This document shows, one piece after another, positions 18,637 to 27,068 of a stretch of DNA of 64,000 bases. The notes beneath the pieces are model-generated. The model saw only the letters and a list, made by a program, of their open reading frames with translations, had not been told where the DNA came from and made no database searches. The position numbers and the translations under genes were made by a program. The DNA comes from Rhodospirillales bacterium (lineage in GTDB: Bacteria > Pseudomonadota > Alphaproteobacteria > Rhodospirillales > Defluviicoccaceae). Location: contig REEP01000087.1 of assembly GCA_007695045.1 (NCBI GenBank), positions 1-64,000 of the forward strand, written 5' to 3'. Numbering within the stretch: position 1 is the stretch's first letter; the number at the start of each line of letters is the position of its first letter.

Positions 18637-19866
18637 ATGCGGCCGTTGCGATCCAGTCTCCTCTTCCTGGTCCTGGCGTTCGGGGCGTCAGGGCACGCGG
18701 CGGCGGACGAACCCTACCGGCTGGGCGTGGCCTTGGGCCTGACCGGGCCGGGCGCGCCCTACTCCCGCCAGGCTCTGGACGCGATCGAGCTCGCCGTTGA
18801 CGAGATCAACGAGGCGGGTGGCATGCTCGGCCGGCACCGCATCGAGATCCATTTGGCCAATACCCGGACGCGGCCGGATGTGGCCGAGGTGGTGGCACGG
18901 GAACTGATCGAACGTGACGGCGTACGCGCCATCATCGGCACCTACTCCAGCGACACCGCGCTCGCCATCAAGCCGATCTGCCGGGACGCCCGCGTGCTGC
19001 ACATCGCCACCATCAGCAATTCCGAGGACCTCACCCGCCTCGACCCCAGTCCCTATACCTTTTCCGTGGTGCCCAACACGTACATGATGGCGAAGGCGGT
19101 GGCGCTGGCGGTGGCCGACCTCGCCCAGGAGTACGAGTGGCGACGGTACGCCACCATCGCGTCGGACTACTCCTGGGGCCGCTCCAGTCAACAGGTGCTG
19201 GTCGAGCAACTCGCCCGCCTGGTGCCACACGTGGAGCTGATCGAGGAACTCTGGCCGCCGCTGGGCTACGTCGGGTTCAACGCGCTGGTGGTGGCGGTCG
19301 CCAACCTGCAACCGGATTTCGTGCTGGAGTCCCTCGCCGGCGTGGACAACGCGCTGTGGCATCGGGCCGTGTGGGACTATCGGCTGGCGGACCAGGTGGC
19401 GGTGCCGGGCGGGCTCGTCAGCGTATCGGAACTGATGTTCGAAGGCCGCTGGATCCGCCGGGGCACCTGGGCGCGGACCCGGGCACCATTCTTCGCGCAT
19501 TCGGACGAAGCGATGATGCAAGCCTTCATCGACCGCCACCTGGAACGCTACGGGCGCTATCCGTCTGACTGGGCCGTGATGGCCTATGACGGTGTCCATG
19601 CCTTGCGCCAGGGCATTGAAGCGGTGGACCGTCTCGACAGCGACCGGGTGAAGGATGGGCTGACCGGAGCCACGGTGGACACCACGCGAGGCCGCCTGAC
19701 CTTTCGGGACATCGACAACCAGCTCGGCGTGCCGGCCTACTTCGGACGCGTCGCCGATGATCCGGACTACGCGTTTCCGATCTTTCACGACCTCAAGGTA
19801 TTTCCGGCGGAAACCGTGTGGCGGCCGGAAGCGGAAATCGCCGCAGCCCGCGAGGGCCGGCCATAG
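18637..19866 (+). CDS. ABC-type substrate-binding protein (type 1 periplasmic binding fold, LivJ-like)
   Basis: The protein has 409 residues with a signal peptide (SSLLFLVLAFGASGHAAA). The type 1 periplasmic binding fold shows as LGVALGLTGPGAPYSRQALD, then AVDEINEAGGMLG and ATIASDYSWGRSS, typical of branched-chain amino acid/amide/urea receptors. No LivFGHM permease or ATPase genes are in the window. It sits directly behind the TRAP genes in the same direction. The GTG at 18622 lies inside the GAAGGAGGG ribosome site, so the ATG at 18637 is chosen. It could be an orphan receptor or an accessory to a distant ABC system. Confidence 0.85.
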   Translation: MRPLRSSLLFLVLAFGASGHAAADEPYRLGVALGLTGPGAPYSRQALDAIELAVDEINEAGGMLGRHRIEIHLANTRTRPDVAEVVARELIERDGVRAIIGTYSSDTALAIKPICRDARVLHIATISNSEDLTRLDPSPYTFSVVPNTYMMAKAVALAVADLAQEYEWRRYATIASDYSWGRSSQQVLVEQLARLVPHVELIEELWPPLGYVGFNALVVAVANLQPDFVLESLAGVDNALWHRAVWDYRLADQVAVPGGLVSVSELMFEGRWIRRGTWARTRAPFFAHSDEAMMQAFIDRHLERYGRYPSDWAVMAYDGVHALRQGIEAVDRLDSDRVKDGLTGATVDTTRGRLTFRDIDNQLGVPAYFGRVADDPDYAFPIFHDLKVFPAETVWRPEAEIAAAREGRP

Positions 19867-20903
19867 CGGACGGCGACGAGTTCGGCCAGGATGGAGAGCG
19901 CGATTTCGGCCGCTTTCCGGCCTCCGAGATCGAGGCCAACGGGCCCGTGGATACGGGCGAGTGCCGGTTCGGCCCAGCCGCGGGCGCGAAGCCGCTCAAG
20001 CCGCTTGGCGTGGGTCCGGCTGCTGCCGAGCGCGCCGATGTAGAAGGCCTCGGAACCGAGAGCGGCTTCCAGGGCCGGATCGTCCAGCTTGGGATCGTGG
20101 GTCAGGCTGACCACGGCCGTTCGCGAATCGGGTCGAAGAGCGGCAAGGGCATCGTCCGGCCAGTCGGTCCGGACATCAACCCCGGGGAAGCGGGCGGCAG
20201 ACGCAAAGCCGGTGCGCGGATCGACCACGCTCATGGCAAGGCCGAGCCCGGCGGCCAGTGGCGCCAAGGCCTGGGCGATATGCACCCCGCCCACGACGAC
20301 GAGCCGGAGCGGCGGATTGAACACGGTAGCGAACAGAACGCGGCCCTCGGTGTCGATGGGCCGGCTCCGGTCGTCGCGCAATGCCTCCCGGGCCGCCGCC
20401 ACAGCCTCCGCCGACAGCGGCAGAGGCCCCTCGATCGACTGCGGACCAACCAGAGCATGCGTGGCACTGGCGAGATCGGTGACCAGCGCGATCGGCGGAC
20501 GCACCATGATGGCGCTGAGAATAGAGGCGTCGGGCGCCGGTTCGACCAACACCGTCACGTCGCCGCCGCAGGCGAGCCCGTGCTGCCACGCCCGCTCGTC
20601 GGCCACACTGAACTCAAGGATTTCGGCGCGTCGGCGTGCCAGCACCCGGGCAGCAGCATCCAGCACCTGGGCCTCGACGCAGCCGCCGGAGACGGATCCG
20701 GCGAAATCCCCGTCGGCGGTCGCAGCCAGGAGGGAGCCGGCCGGACGCGGCGCTGACCCCCAGGTTCGCACCACAGTGGCCAGCGCCACCGTTCGTCCCG
20801 CTGCCAGCCAATCCAATGCCTGCCGGACCGGCGACTCCGCGTCGATCAGAGGAGTGGTGCCGGTCGGCGGTCGCTGCCCATCCGCCCTCAGCGTTGCACC
20901 CAA
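19785..20903 (-). CDS. XdhC/CoxI family molybdenum-enzyme maturation protein
   Basis: The protein has 372 residues. The N-terminal XdhC/CoxI domain includes TWGSAPRPAGSLLA and the SGGCVEA cysteine motif. The C-terminal Rossmann domain has VVVGGVHIAQALAPLA and GALGSSRTHAKRLERL. XdhC binds molybdenum cofactor and inserts the sulfurated form into xanthine dehydrogenase-type enzymes; no such enzyme is encoded here. Its start overlaps the ydbL end by 16 bases, so it looks like the last gene of the ydbH operon. Its 3-prime end overlaps the convergent binding-protein gene by 82 bases. Confidence 0.9.
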   Translation of the reverse strand: MGATLRADGQRPPTGTTPLIDAESPVRQALDWLAAGRTVALATVVRTWGSAPRPAGSLLAATADGDFAGSVSGGCVEAQVLDAAARVLARRRAEILEFSVADERAWQHGLACGGDVTVLVEPAPDASILSAIMVRPPIALVTDLASATHALVGPQSIEGPLPLSAEAVAAAREALRDDRSRPIDTEGRVLFATVFNPPLRLVVVGGVHIAQALAPLAAGLGLAMSVVDPRTGFASAARFPGVDVRTDWPDDALAALRPDSRTAVVSLTHDPKLDDPALEAALGSEAFYIGALGSSRTHAKRLERLRARGWAEPALARIHGPVGLDLGGRKAAEIALSILAELVAVRYGRPSRAAAISASGRHTVSAGNTLRS

Positions 20904-21268
20904 GTGCCCTGCGGCGTCATGACGTAGTGCCCACGCGGGGCATTGGCGACCAGTTTCTCGCCGGCAACGATGGCCACATCTCGGACACTGGCACCGGTCC
21001 GCCGGGCGATCTCGGCGTAGCGGGCCCGCCGCTCCGCATTGATCCGGGTGACCAGGTCGCGCGCCCAGTCCGGCGCATCGCCGCGAACCAAGCCGACGTA
21101 GCCGTCCGGCCGTTCACCGACGAAGCCGGCGTCCTTGGCTTGGTCGAGGCTCTGCGCCCACGCCGGGGCCATATCGATGCCAGCCATGGCGAGGCCGATG
21201 GCACCGGCCAGGACCGCGCGGGGAAGCAGGGTGAGCAGGCGTCGCCGCGGGACGGGGGTTGAGGTCAT
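20888..21268 (-). CDS. ydbL: YdbL family (DUF1318) periplasmic protein
   Basis: The protein has 126 residues with a long signal peptide, possibly Tat-like (RRRLLTLLPRAVLAGAIG...AWAQ). The mature part matches YdbL: LDQAKDAGFVGERPDGYVGL, then AERRARYAEIARRTGASVRDV and APRGHYVMTPQGTWVQR at the end. The start overlaps the ynbE stop as ATGA. In enterobacteria ydbH-ynbE-ydbL form one operon in which YdbL is proposed to act as a chaperone-like regulator of the YdbH-YnbE envelope lipid bridge. Confidence 0.92.
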   Translation of the reverse strand: MTSTPVPRRRLLTLLPRAVLAGAIGLAMAGIDMAPAWAQSLDQAKDAGFVGERPDGYVGLVRGDAPDWARDLVTRINAERRARYAEIARRTGASVRDVAIVAGEKLVANAPRGHYVMTPQGTWVQR

Positions 21269-21471
21269 TGCGCGAACAACTCCGGATTCTCGTCGAACAG
21301 GGTTTCAAGTTCGCGATCCACCTTGACCCGCACCTCGTGCTCGATACGGACGTTGAGGTCGATCACGATCGGATCCTTCGGGGCCTCGAGCGCCACCCGC
21401 GGCTGACAGCCGCCGGCAAGCGTGACGACCGCAAGAACAGCCGCCACCGCGGGTCCGGCGACGACGATCAT
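21265..21471 (-). CDS. ynbE: YnbE family outer membrane lipoprotein
   Basis: The chosen ATG at 21469-21471 gives 68 residues (MIVVAGPAVAAVLAV...) with a lipobox LAGGC, then a short mature part ending VRVKVDRELETLFDENPELF, the YnbE pattern. A longer frame starting at 21519 would overlap ydbH by 46 bases; the shorter start lies 2 bases after the ydbH stop and fits translational coupling. YnbE is thought to connect the YdbH bridge to the outer membrane. Confidence 0.88.
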   Translation of the reverse strand: MIVVAGPAVAAVLAVVTLAGGCQPRVALEAPKDPIVIDLNVRIEHEVRVKVDRELETLFDENPELFAQ

Positions 21472-21473
21472 GC

Positions 21474-23036
21474 TCAAGGTGCCGGGGGCGGCAATGCGCC
21501 CAGGGTATTGCCGAGCCATTCCAGGAACCTCACACCAAAAAGAGCATTATAGATGGGCAACGCGTCGCCCACAGCAAATGCTGTATCACCGACTTCCAAA
21601 ACCGATTGCCCCGGCACCACCTCCAGATTGACGTTGAGGATGAAGGGCTGCGCCGCCATGAAATAGGGATTGTGGCCGCTCAGACGCAAGCGGCTCCGCC
21701 ATACGGCCCCGGTGCGCCCATCCAGGCTGACGGTGAGGGCATCGTAGCGAAAGTCGTCCAGGGCACCGCGCAACAGTCGGATTCGCGGGTCGTCGCCGGG
21801 CAGGGCCGTCGGCGGTGCCGGCGGGCGATAGCGCAGCACGCCCGGCGCATCGGTTGCGAGCGACGCGCCACGGATGGCGATGCCGTCGGGCGAGAGCGTC
21901 ACCGGGATCACCCCGCTGATACGGCCCCAGGCACTGGCGCCGGCGACGTCCGCCCGCGCCAGAACCTCGCCGAGATCAAGGCCCTCGGCGACGATGCTCA
22001 CGTCGTGGTGTCCGGCGCGTGGATCGATGACCACGTTATCGACGCTGAGGCGCCCGCCGGAGAGGTTGATACCCGCCCGATCGACCCGCAGCCGGCCGGC
22101 CGGATCAAAGCGAAAACGAATGCTGCCGTCCGTTGCCGGCATCCCCGGATCGATCAGGGCCACGTCGAGACGCTGGCCGGGCGGCGTCCGCAGCGGCGAC
22201 AGCCGATCGACCGTGACATTGCCGGCCAAGCCGGCGACCCGGACGCCCGAGACGGTGAAGCCGACATCCCGGAGGGACACGCGAACCCGTATAGACGCCG
22301 GCCGTTCGTTCCAGTGCAGGCTGACGGTGGCGCCCGCCTGCCCGCTGACCCCGCTCAGATCGGCTTCGGCGGCAAGGCCCGGAGCGATATCGACCGGTTG
22401 CAACGCCCCGGGGCGGAAGCGAACCGGGGCCACGTCCAGCACCAGGTGACCCGAGCCCTCGGCCAGGTCGGCGGAACCGTCGATCCGGGCGCCGAGCCGG
22501 CCATCCAGGGCGGAGGTGGTGCCGGTGAGGCTCAGGCCGGAGCCCTCCCACATCAGGTCGGCGGTCACGCTCAAGGGCGGGACCCAGGCGAGGAGCGACG
22601 GTGCCACCAGGCGACGGATGCGCAGCCTCGCATTGGCGGGATCGGCGAGTTCGGCTTCGGCCTGCAGCCCCATGACCTCGATCAGTTCGCCGCCGGCGAA
22701 AGCCCGTGCAGAGGGAACGGTGACGCTGGCGTTGGCAGGCGCGTCGGGTTGTTGGTGCACCACCACGAGCGGTTCGGCCGCTGCTTCGATCTCGACGCTC
22801 AGCGGTTCGCCGTCATGGCGGCTGAACCGTACCGGCGACAGGGCGGTGATGCGGGTCGTGCCGTCGGCGCGGACGACGTGAAGGCGGGCGCGCAGTCCGA
22901 TCGGAGGCTCGGCGACCCCAGGTTCGGCCACTGGAAACGTCGGCGGCGGCACCGCGGCCGCCGCGGGCGGCGGGCCGATCAAACACAAGGCCAACAACAG
23001 GCCGATACCGGCAAGAGTGTGATGGCTCACGGCCAT
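21474..23036 (-). CDS. ydbH: YdbH-like AsmA-family intermembrane lipid transport protein
   Basis: The protein has 520 residues from the ATG at 23034-23036, which gives a clean signal peptide (HTLAGIGLLLALCLIGPPPA). The rest is a long beta-rich chain of repeated short strands typical of the AsmA/YdbH repeating-groove proteins. It ends in LEVVPGQSVLEVGDTAFAVG, as in the YdbH C-terminal domain next to YnbE. It probably forms a periplasm-spanning hydrophobic groove moving phospholipid to the outer membrane. It is clearly shorter than enterobacterial YdbH (about 880 residues). An upstream start at 23081 would add 15 residues. Confidence 0.82.
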   Translation of the reverse strand: MAVSHHTLAGIGLLLALCLIGPPPAAAAVPPPTFPVAEPGVAEPPIGLRARLHVVRADGTTRITALSPVRFSRHDGEPLSVEIEAAAEPLVVVHQQPDAPANASVTVPSARAFAGGELIEVMGLQAEAELADPANARLRIRRLVAPSLLAWVPPLSVTADLMWEGSGLSLTGTTSALDGRLGARIDGSADLAEGSGHLVLDVAPVRFRPGALQPVDIAPGLAAEADLSGVSGQAGATVSLHWNERPASIRVRVSLRDVGFTVSGVRVAGLAGNVTVDRLSPLRTPPGQRLDVALIDPGMPATDGSIRFRFDPAGRLRVDRAGINLSGGRLSVDNVVIDPRAGHHDVSIVAEGLDLGEVLARADVAGASAWGRISGVIPVTLSPDGIAIRGASLATDAPGVLRYRPPAPPTALPGDDPRIRLLRGALDDFRYDALTVSLDGRTGAVWRSRLRLSGHNPYFMAAQPFILNVNLEVVPGQSVLEVGDTAFAVGDALPIYNALFGVRFLEWLGNTLGALPPPAP

Positions 23037-23183
23037 GACGGAACCTTTGGGAGGCCCTCCCGCTGCTCGCGATGCACTCAAAGATGATGAGCCTACCGTT
23101 AACCGGCGGGTGAGGCCACCACCCTATGGTGACGTCTCATCGATGAGCTTGCACCGGGATCGTGACCTGCGGGAGCCCTGCCC

Positions 23184-23744
23184 ATGCCTGCCGCCTGCAA
23201 ATCCGCTTTCGACGTGGCGTTCTGGTTTCTCGATGCCGCTTTGAACGACAACGAGTACCTTCAGCCGCAGAAGCTCCAGCGGCTGATGTATTTTGCGCAG
23301 GCCTATTTCGGGGCACTCAATGGCGGGCGGAAGCTCATGCCGGCCGTGTTCGTGGCCGACGAATTGGGCCCGGTGGAACCCAACGTCCACTTGGCGCTGT
23401 CCCGCGGCCGCCCCGACCTGGACGTCGCCGCCTGCCTTTCAGAAGCGGCCGAGACGGTTCTCAAGGGGGTGTGGCGCCGCCTCGGAAATCTTTCCGCCGA
23501 TCGGCTCTCCCACCTAGCTTGCGAGTCGGCGGCGTACCGCGAGGCCCGCGCACGCGGCCTTGGCACCGAGATCGCCTTCGATGTCATGTGCCGATCTGTT
23601 GCCGGAGGCACGGCGACGCCGAGCCCATCGCGTGTTGCCGGCGCCCGGGTGCTGGTTTCACAGAGCGGCAAGCCGGTGGTAGCGGAGCGTTGGGCGCCCG
23701 GGCAGGCCGGCGATGCGCCCTCGGCTGCCCTGAGATCCCGTTAG
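23184..23744 (+). CDS. Panacea (DUF4065) domain protein
   Basis: The protein has 186 residues. The N-terminal part shows the Panacea/GepA/SocA-like core: FDVAFWFLDAALNDNEYLQP followed by QKLQRLMYFAQAYFGALNG and PAVFVADELGPVEPNV. Panacea domains occur as antitoxins in many toxin-antitoxin pairs (SocA in Caulobacter is an adaptor for ClpXP). No toxin-like gene is adjacent, and I recall close relatives as stand-alone genes in Rhodospirillales, so a housekeeping or adaptor role is possible. The C-terminal 50 residues look disordered. Confidence 0.75.
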   Translation: MPAACKSAFDVAFWFLDAALNDNEYLQPQKLQRLMYFAQAYFGALNGGRKLMPAVFVADELGPVEPNVHLALSRGRPDLDVAACLSEAAETVLKGVWRRLGNLSADRLSHLACESAAYREARARGLGTEIAFDVMCRSVAGGTATPSPSRVAGARVLVSQSGKPVVAERWAPGQAGDAPSAALRSR

Positions 23745-23809
23745 AACTGCGTGGTGCCGATCAGCCCGGACGACTCCGGCGGCTGACCGGGCGAGCGGGT
23801 CATTACAGG

Positions 23810-24988
23810 TCAGGAACCCGGCCTCGGGAGCAGAACCTTTCGTGCCACGACGGGGCCGACGAGTTCGAAGAACACCGTCGACAAAACGGCCGCAGCGACG
23901 ATGTCCTGTCCGACTGCGGGCAGCTTCTCGGCCGCCAGCAGTGCCATGCCCATGGCCACGCCGGCTTGCGGGGTCAAGGCAATGCCAAGATCGCGCGGTG
24001 CCATCCGGTCATCGGCTGATGCCAAGGATTTGCCGACCCATCCGCCCAGCCACCGCCCGGCCGTCCGCAGGACGATGTACACAACAGCGAGGGGCAGGAC
24101 ACTCAACACATTGTCGAATCGGATACTGGCGCCGGCCAGTACGAAAAAGAATACCAGGAACGGCCATTCGATGTTCTCGATCTCTCGGAATGTGCGGTTG
24201 TGATGGGGAGATCGGTTGGCAACGACCATGCCGGCCACGATAGCGGTGAGCAGCGGCGTCACTCCCAGCCACTCCGACAGCCCGGCGATCAGCAGCACGA
24301 TGGCGATGGCTTCGGCCTGGGTCGGTTCGCCCGGCTGCAAGCGGCCCGTCAGCCAAGCCGCGGGGAAGCCGATCGCAGCCCCCAGGATCACCGCGCCGCC
24401 CAGTTCCCAGGCGGCTGTCGTCAGTGCCGAAAGGCCGTCCCCGTTGGTCAGCAAGCCCACGGTTGCGAGGGCCAAGCCGAATGCCAGGATGCCCCAGGCG
24501 TCATCGATGGCAACGATGCCGAGAACGAGTCGGATCCGTGGCGACTTCTCGCCGGCTTGGCGGGCGACCTGCTGGACGGCGGCCGGATCGGTCGCCGTGG
24601 CGATCGCCGCGAGAAGGATCGCCACCGTGATCGGAAAACCCAGTCCGGCCAGCCCCGCCATCACGACCGCGGCCGTCACGATGGCGAGCACTGCGGATAT
24701 GATCATGATGGGGCGGCCCAAGGCACTCAGCTGCCGAAAGCCGAGGTCTCCGCCAAGGAGAAACGCCACCATGACCAGAGCGATGGTCACCAAAGGGTCG
24801 GTAAGCGCACCGAGCGTATCAGCACCGGGGGGCAGTCCAAAATACTGTTGGACCGCTGCGAAAGCGACACCAATCAAAACCAGACCGGATATGCGGGGAA
24901 GTCCGGTGCGCTGACATATACCATCGAGGCTTATGCTGATGATCAATAGTAACCCAAGAAATGTTATAATCAGAGCACTCGATTCCAT
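23810..24988 (-). CDS. Cation:proton antiporter (Na+/H+ exchanger family)
   Basis: The protein has 392 residues and about twelve hydrophobic segments. The family signatures are IATATDPAAVQQVARQAG (extended region with a conserved Asp) and VLGIVAIDDAWGILAFGLAL (the Asp-Asp ion-binding pair of CPA antiporters). It exchanges protons for Na+ or K+ at the inner membrane. No TrkA-N regulatory domain is fused. The DNA just upstream (about 24950-25090) is unusually AT-rich for this window and is the likely promoter area. Confidence 0.88.
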   Translation of the reverse strand: MESSALIITFLGLLLIISISLDGICQRTGLPRISGLVLIGVAFAAVQQYFGLPPGADTLGALTDPLVTIALVMVAFLLGGDLGFRQLSALGRPIMIISAVLAIVTAAVVMAGLAGLGFPITVAILLAAIATATDPAAVQQVARQAGEKSPRIRLVLGIVAIDDAWGILAFGLALATVGLLTNGDGLSALTTAAWELGGAVILGAAIGFPAAWLTGRLQPGEPTQAEAIAIVLLIAGLSEWLGVTPLLTAIVAGMVVANRSPHHNRTFREIENIEWPFLVFFFVLAGASIRFDNVLSVLPLAVVYIVLRTAGRWLGGWVGKSLASADDRMAPRDLGIALTPQAGVAMGMALLAAEKLPAVGQDIVAAAVLSTVFFELVGPVVARKVLLPRPGS

Positions 24989-25182
24989 CCCAACGAACCC
25001 TACGCCTACCCCCGAATTCTATTTTAACAATTCTCACGGATCCAAAATATGGGTATTTTATTTTATGAAATTCTGTGTCTTTTGGCCGTTGAATCGCCCA
25101 CGATCCGTTTTCCGTGTTGCGACAGGCGAGCACCAAACCCTTTCCTGCCGGTTGGGCGATCGGTTTCTCAGCCGGCCTCTGC

Positions 25183-26232
25183 TTACCGGGCGATGAGATG
25201 GTCAGGTACGGTCAGGCGCTGCTCGAGGTAATAACGCAACGCGCCGGGGTGAAGCGGAAACGGCAGCCCCGCCAAAGCGCGCTCCGGAGCCATATCGTTG
25301 GTGGCCGGATGGATCGCCTGCAGGAAAGAAAGGTTTTCGTAGATTGTCCTGGTGATCCAGTACACTGCGTCCTCGTCCACGTCGGCACGAACCCCGAGGA
25401 AGTTCGGTTGCGCGATGGTCCGGATCTCTGCCGACTGACCGGGGTAGGTTCCCTCCGGGATGACATAGCGGGTCCACAGATCGAGGCCGGCCCCGGCGTT
25501 GGCTGCGATCATCTGCGCGTCGGTGATGTCGAGGACGCGGATGGCATCGCCAAGCATGGCAGCCCCTCGCGTAACGGCGGCAACCGGGACACCGCCCGGC
25601 GTGTTCATCCCCGCGATGGTGCCGTCATGCAGAGCCTCGATGCTGGCGGCGTAGTCCTGATAAACAAGATCCAGGACGGCATCCGGATCGATACCGATGC
25701 TCGCCAGGATCGTGCGCCCCGAGCCCTCCGCGCCTGATCCACGCGCCCCGATGGCGAAGCGTTGCCCCGCCATTTCCGCAAGGTCAGCGATGGTGCCGTC
25801 GACCACATGCTCCGAGTGCACGGTAAAATGCTCGACATTCTGCCACAGCATGGAAATCGACCGGAGGTCGGTCTGCGGTCCGATGTCGTCAAGGGCTCCG
25901 GTTCCTGTCCATGCCCAGGCCCCGAACAGGCCCTGAAGAATGGCGAACTGCGCCCGGTCCTCGCGCAACAGCCGGACATTCTCATCCGAACCGGCGGAGG
26001 TCATGGCTGACATCGTTATGTGCCGCTCCGGCTCCAGCTTCACCTTGGTGAGGGTGGCCAGGGCCACACCCACCGGATAGTAGGTTCCGGCGGTAGTCGC
26101 GGTCGCCAGCGTGTAAGCGCGTTCCGCCTCGGCCCGCGTTTCGGCCGTGCCGGCAAGAACCGCCAAGACAGAGGCGACAAGTACGGCAATGAGACGGCAA
26201 CCGGGAGTGCGGCAGCGGGTGCGGCCAGACAT
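25183..26232 (-). CDS. TAXI family TRAP transporter solute-binding subunit
   Basis: The protein has 349 residues with an N-terminal signal peptide (hydrophobic about 13-31). The TAXI pattern is YTLATATTAGTYYPVGVALA followed by SAGSDENVRLLREDRAQFAI, and then GQRFAIGARGSGAEGSGRTI. TAXI proteins bind small carboxylates (glutamate, 2-oxo acids) for TRAP permeases that have fused small and large subunits. No such permease gene is next to it, so it is an orphan receptor here. Confidence 0.92.
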   Translation of the reverse strand: MSGRTRCRTPGCRLIAVLVASVLAVLAGTAETRAEAERAYTLATATTAGTYYPVGVALATLTKVKLEPERHITMSAMTSAGSDENVRLLREDRAQFAILQGLFGAWAWTGTGALDDIGPQTDLRSISMLWQNVEHFTVHSEHVVDGTIADLAEMAGQRFAIGARGSGAEGSGRTILASIGIDPDAVLDLVYQDYAASIEALHDGTIAGMNTPGGVPVAAVTRGAAMLGDAIRVLDITDAQMIAANAGAGLDLWTRYVIPEGTYPGQSAEIRTIAQPNFLGVRADVDEDAVYWITRTIYENLSFLQAIHPATNDMAPERALAGLPFPLHPGALRYYLEQRLTVPDHLIAR

Positions 26233-26384
26233 GAAGCTTCGTCCTCGCCATCGTTAGCGCTGAATCCGCCGGGCGCCGGCTTCGCGGTCACTAACGGCAA
26301 CGGCCCGACGAACATGCGCTTCGGTTTTATTCGCGAGGGTAACGCGCCTTGCACCACACCTGCAACCCGCCGGCGCCGCAGGCT

Positions 26385-27068
26385 TCACGACCCCTCGGTC
26401 CGAAGCAGGCTGCGCACGAGCGGCACGGTGATCCGGCGGCGGTCGTGAATGGCGGCACCTTCGATGGCGTTGACGATGCCCCGCGCGGCATCGAAAGTCC
26501 GTTCCAGGCGCGGGACCAGGTAGCTGATCACAGACTCATCCACCCGAAGCCCACAATCGGTGAACAGCTTGACCAGCACGGCGCGCAGCAGACCGTCGTC
26601 CGGGGGCGCGATGGCCACTGCCATCGATGCAGCCAGACGCGAATGCAGGTCGGGCAGCCCAACGGGCCATTGCGCCGGCGGCCTGAGCCCAGTCAGCAGA
26701 AGATGGCGGCCGGCTTCGCGCAGGGTGTTCAGGACGTGAAGAAGCGTTTCCTCGGTAGCAGGCGTGAGCGCAGCGTCCGCATCGTCCAGGAACAGGGAAC
26801 ACGAGGTATCGCTCGCATCGGTCCAGTCGACGTCACTCGCGCTTGACAGGACCAGGCTTCGAGCCCCGGTCTGTCCCTGGAAGATGCGGGTCAAGTGAGT
26901 CTTGCCGCAACCCGCCGGGCCATGAATCACCAGAACCGGGGCCGGCCAGGTGGGCCAGCTTTGGATCCAGGCAACGGCCTCGCGATTAGGCTCTGCCACC
27001 AGGAAATCCTCCGCGCCCAAGGCGGGCGGGTGAATCAGGTCCAGCACCAGCTGCCGTTCCGCGCTCAC
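26385..27068 (-). CDS. hda: Hda-like regulator of DnaA inactivation
   Basis: The protein has 227 residues: a DnaA-related AAA+ domain without the DNA-binding helix-turn-helix. The N-terminus RQLVLDLIHPPALGAEDFLV carries the QL-type clamp-binding motif. Walker A is GPAGCGKTHL and Walker B is CSLFLDDAD. Hda, with the DNA sliding clamp, stimulates ATP hydrolysis by DnaA and prevents re-initiation. The start is GTG at 27066-27068, overlapping the TGA of the upstream permease gene (GTGA). Confidence 0.93.
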   Translation of the reverse strand: MSAERQLVLDLIHPPALGAEDFLVAEPNREAVAWIQSWPTWPAPVLVIHGPAGCGKTHLTRIFQGQTGARSLVLSSASDVDWTDASDTSCSLFLDDADAALTPATEETLLHVLNTLREAGRHLLLTGLRPPAQWPVGLPDLHSRLAASMAVAIAPPDDGLLRAVLVKLFTDCGLRVDESVISYLVPRLERTFDAARGIVNAIEGAAIHDRRRITVPLVRSLLRTEGS

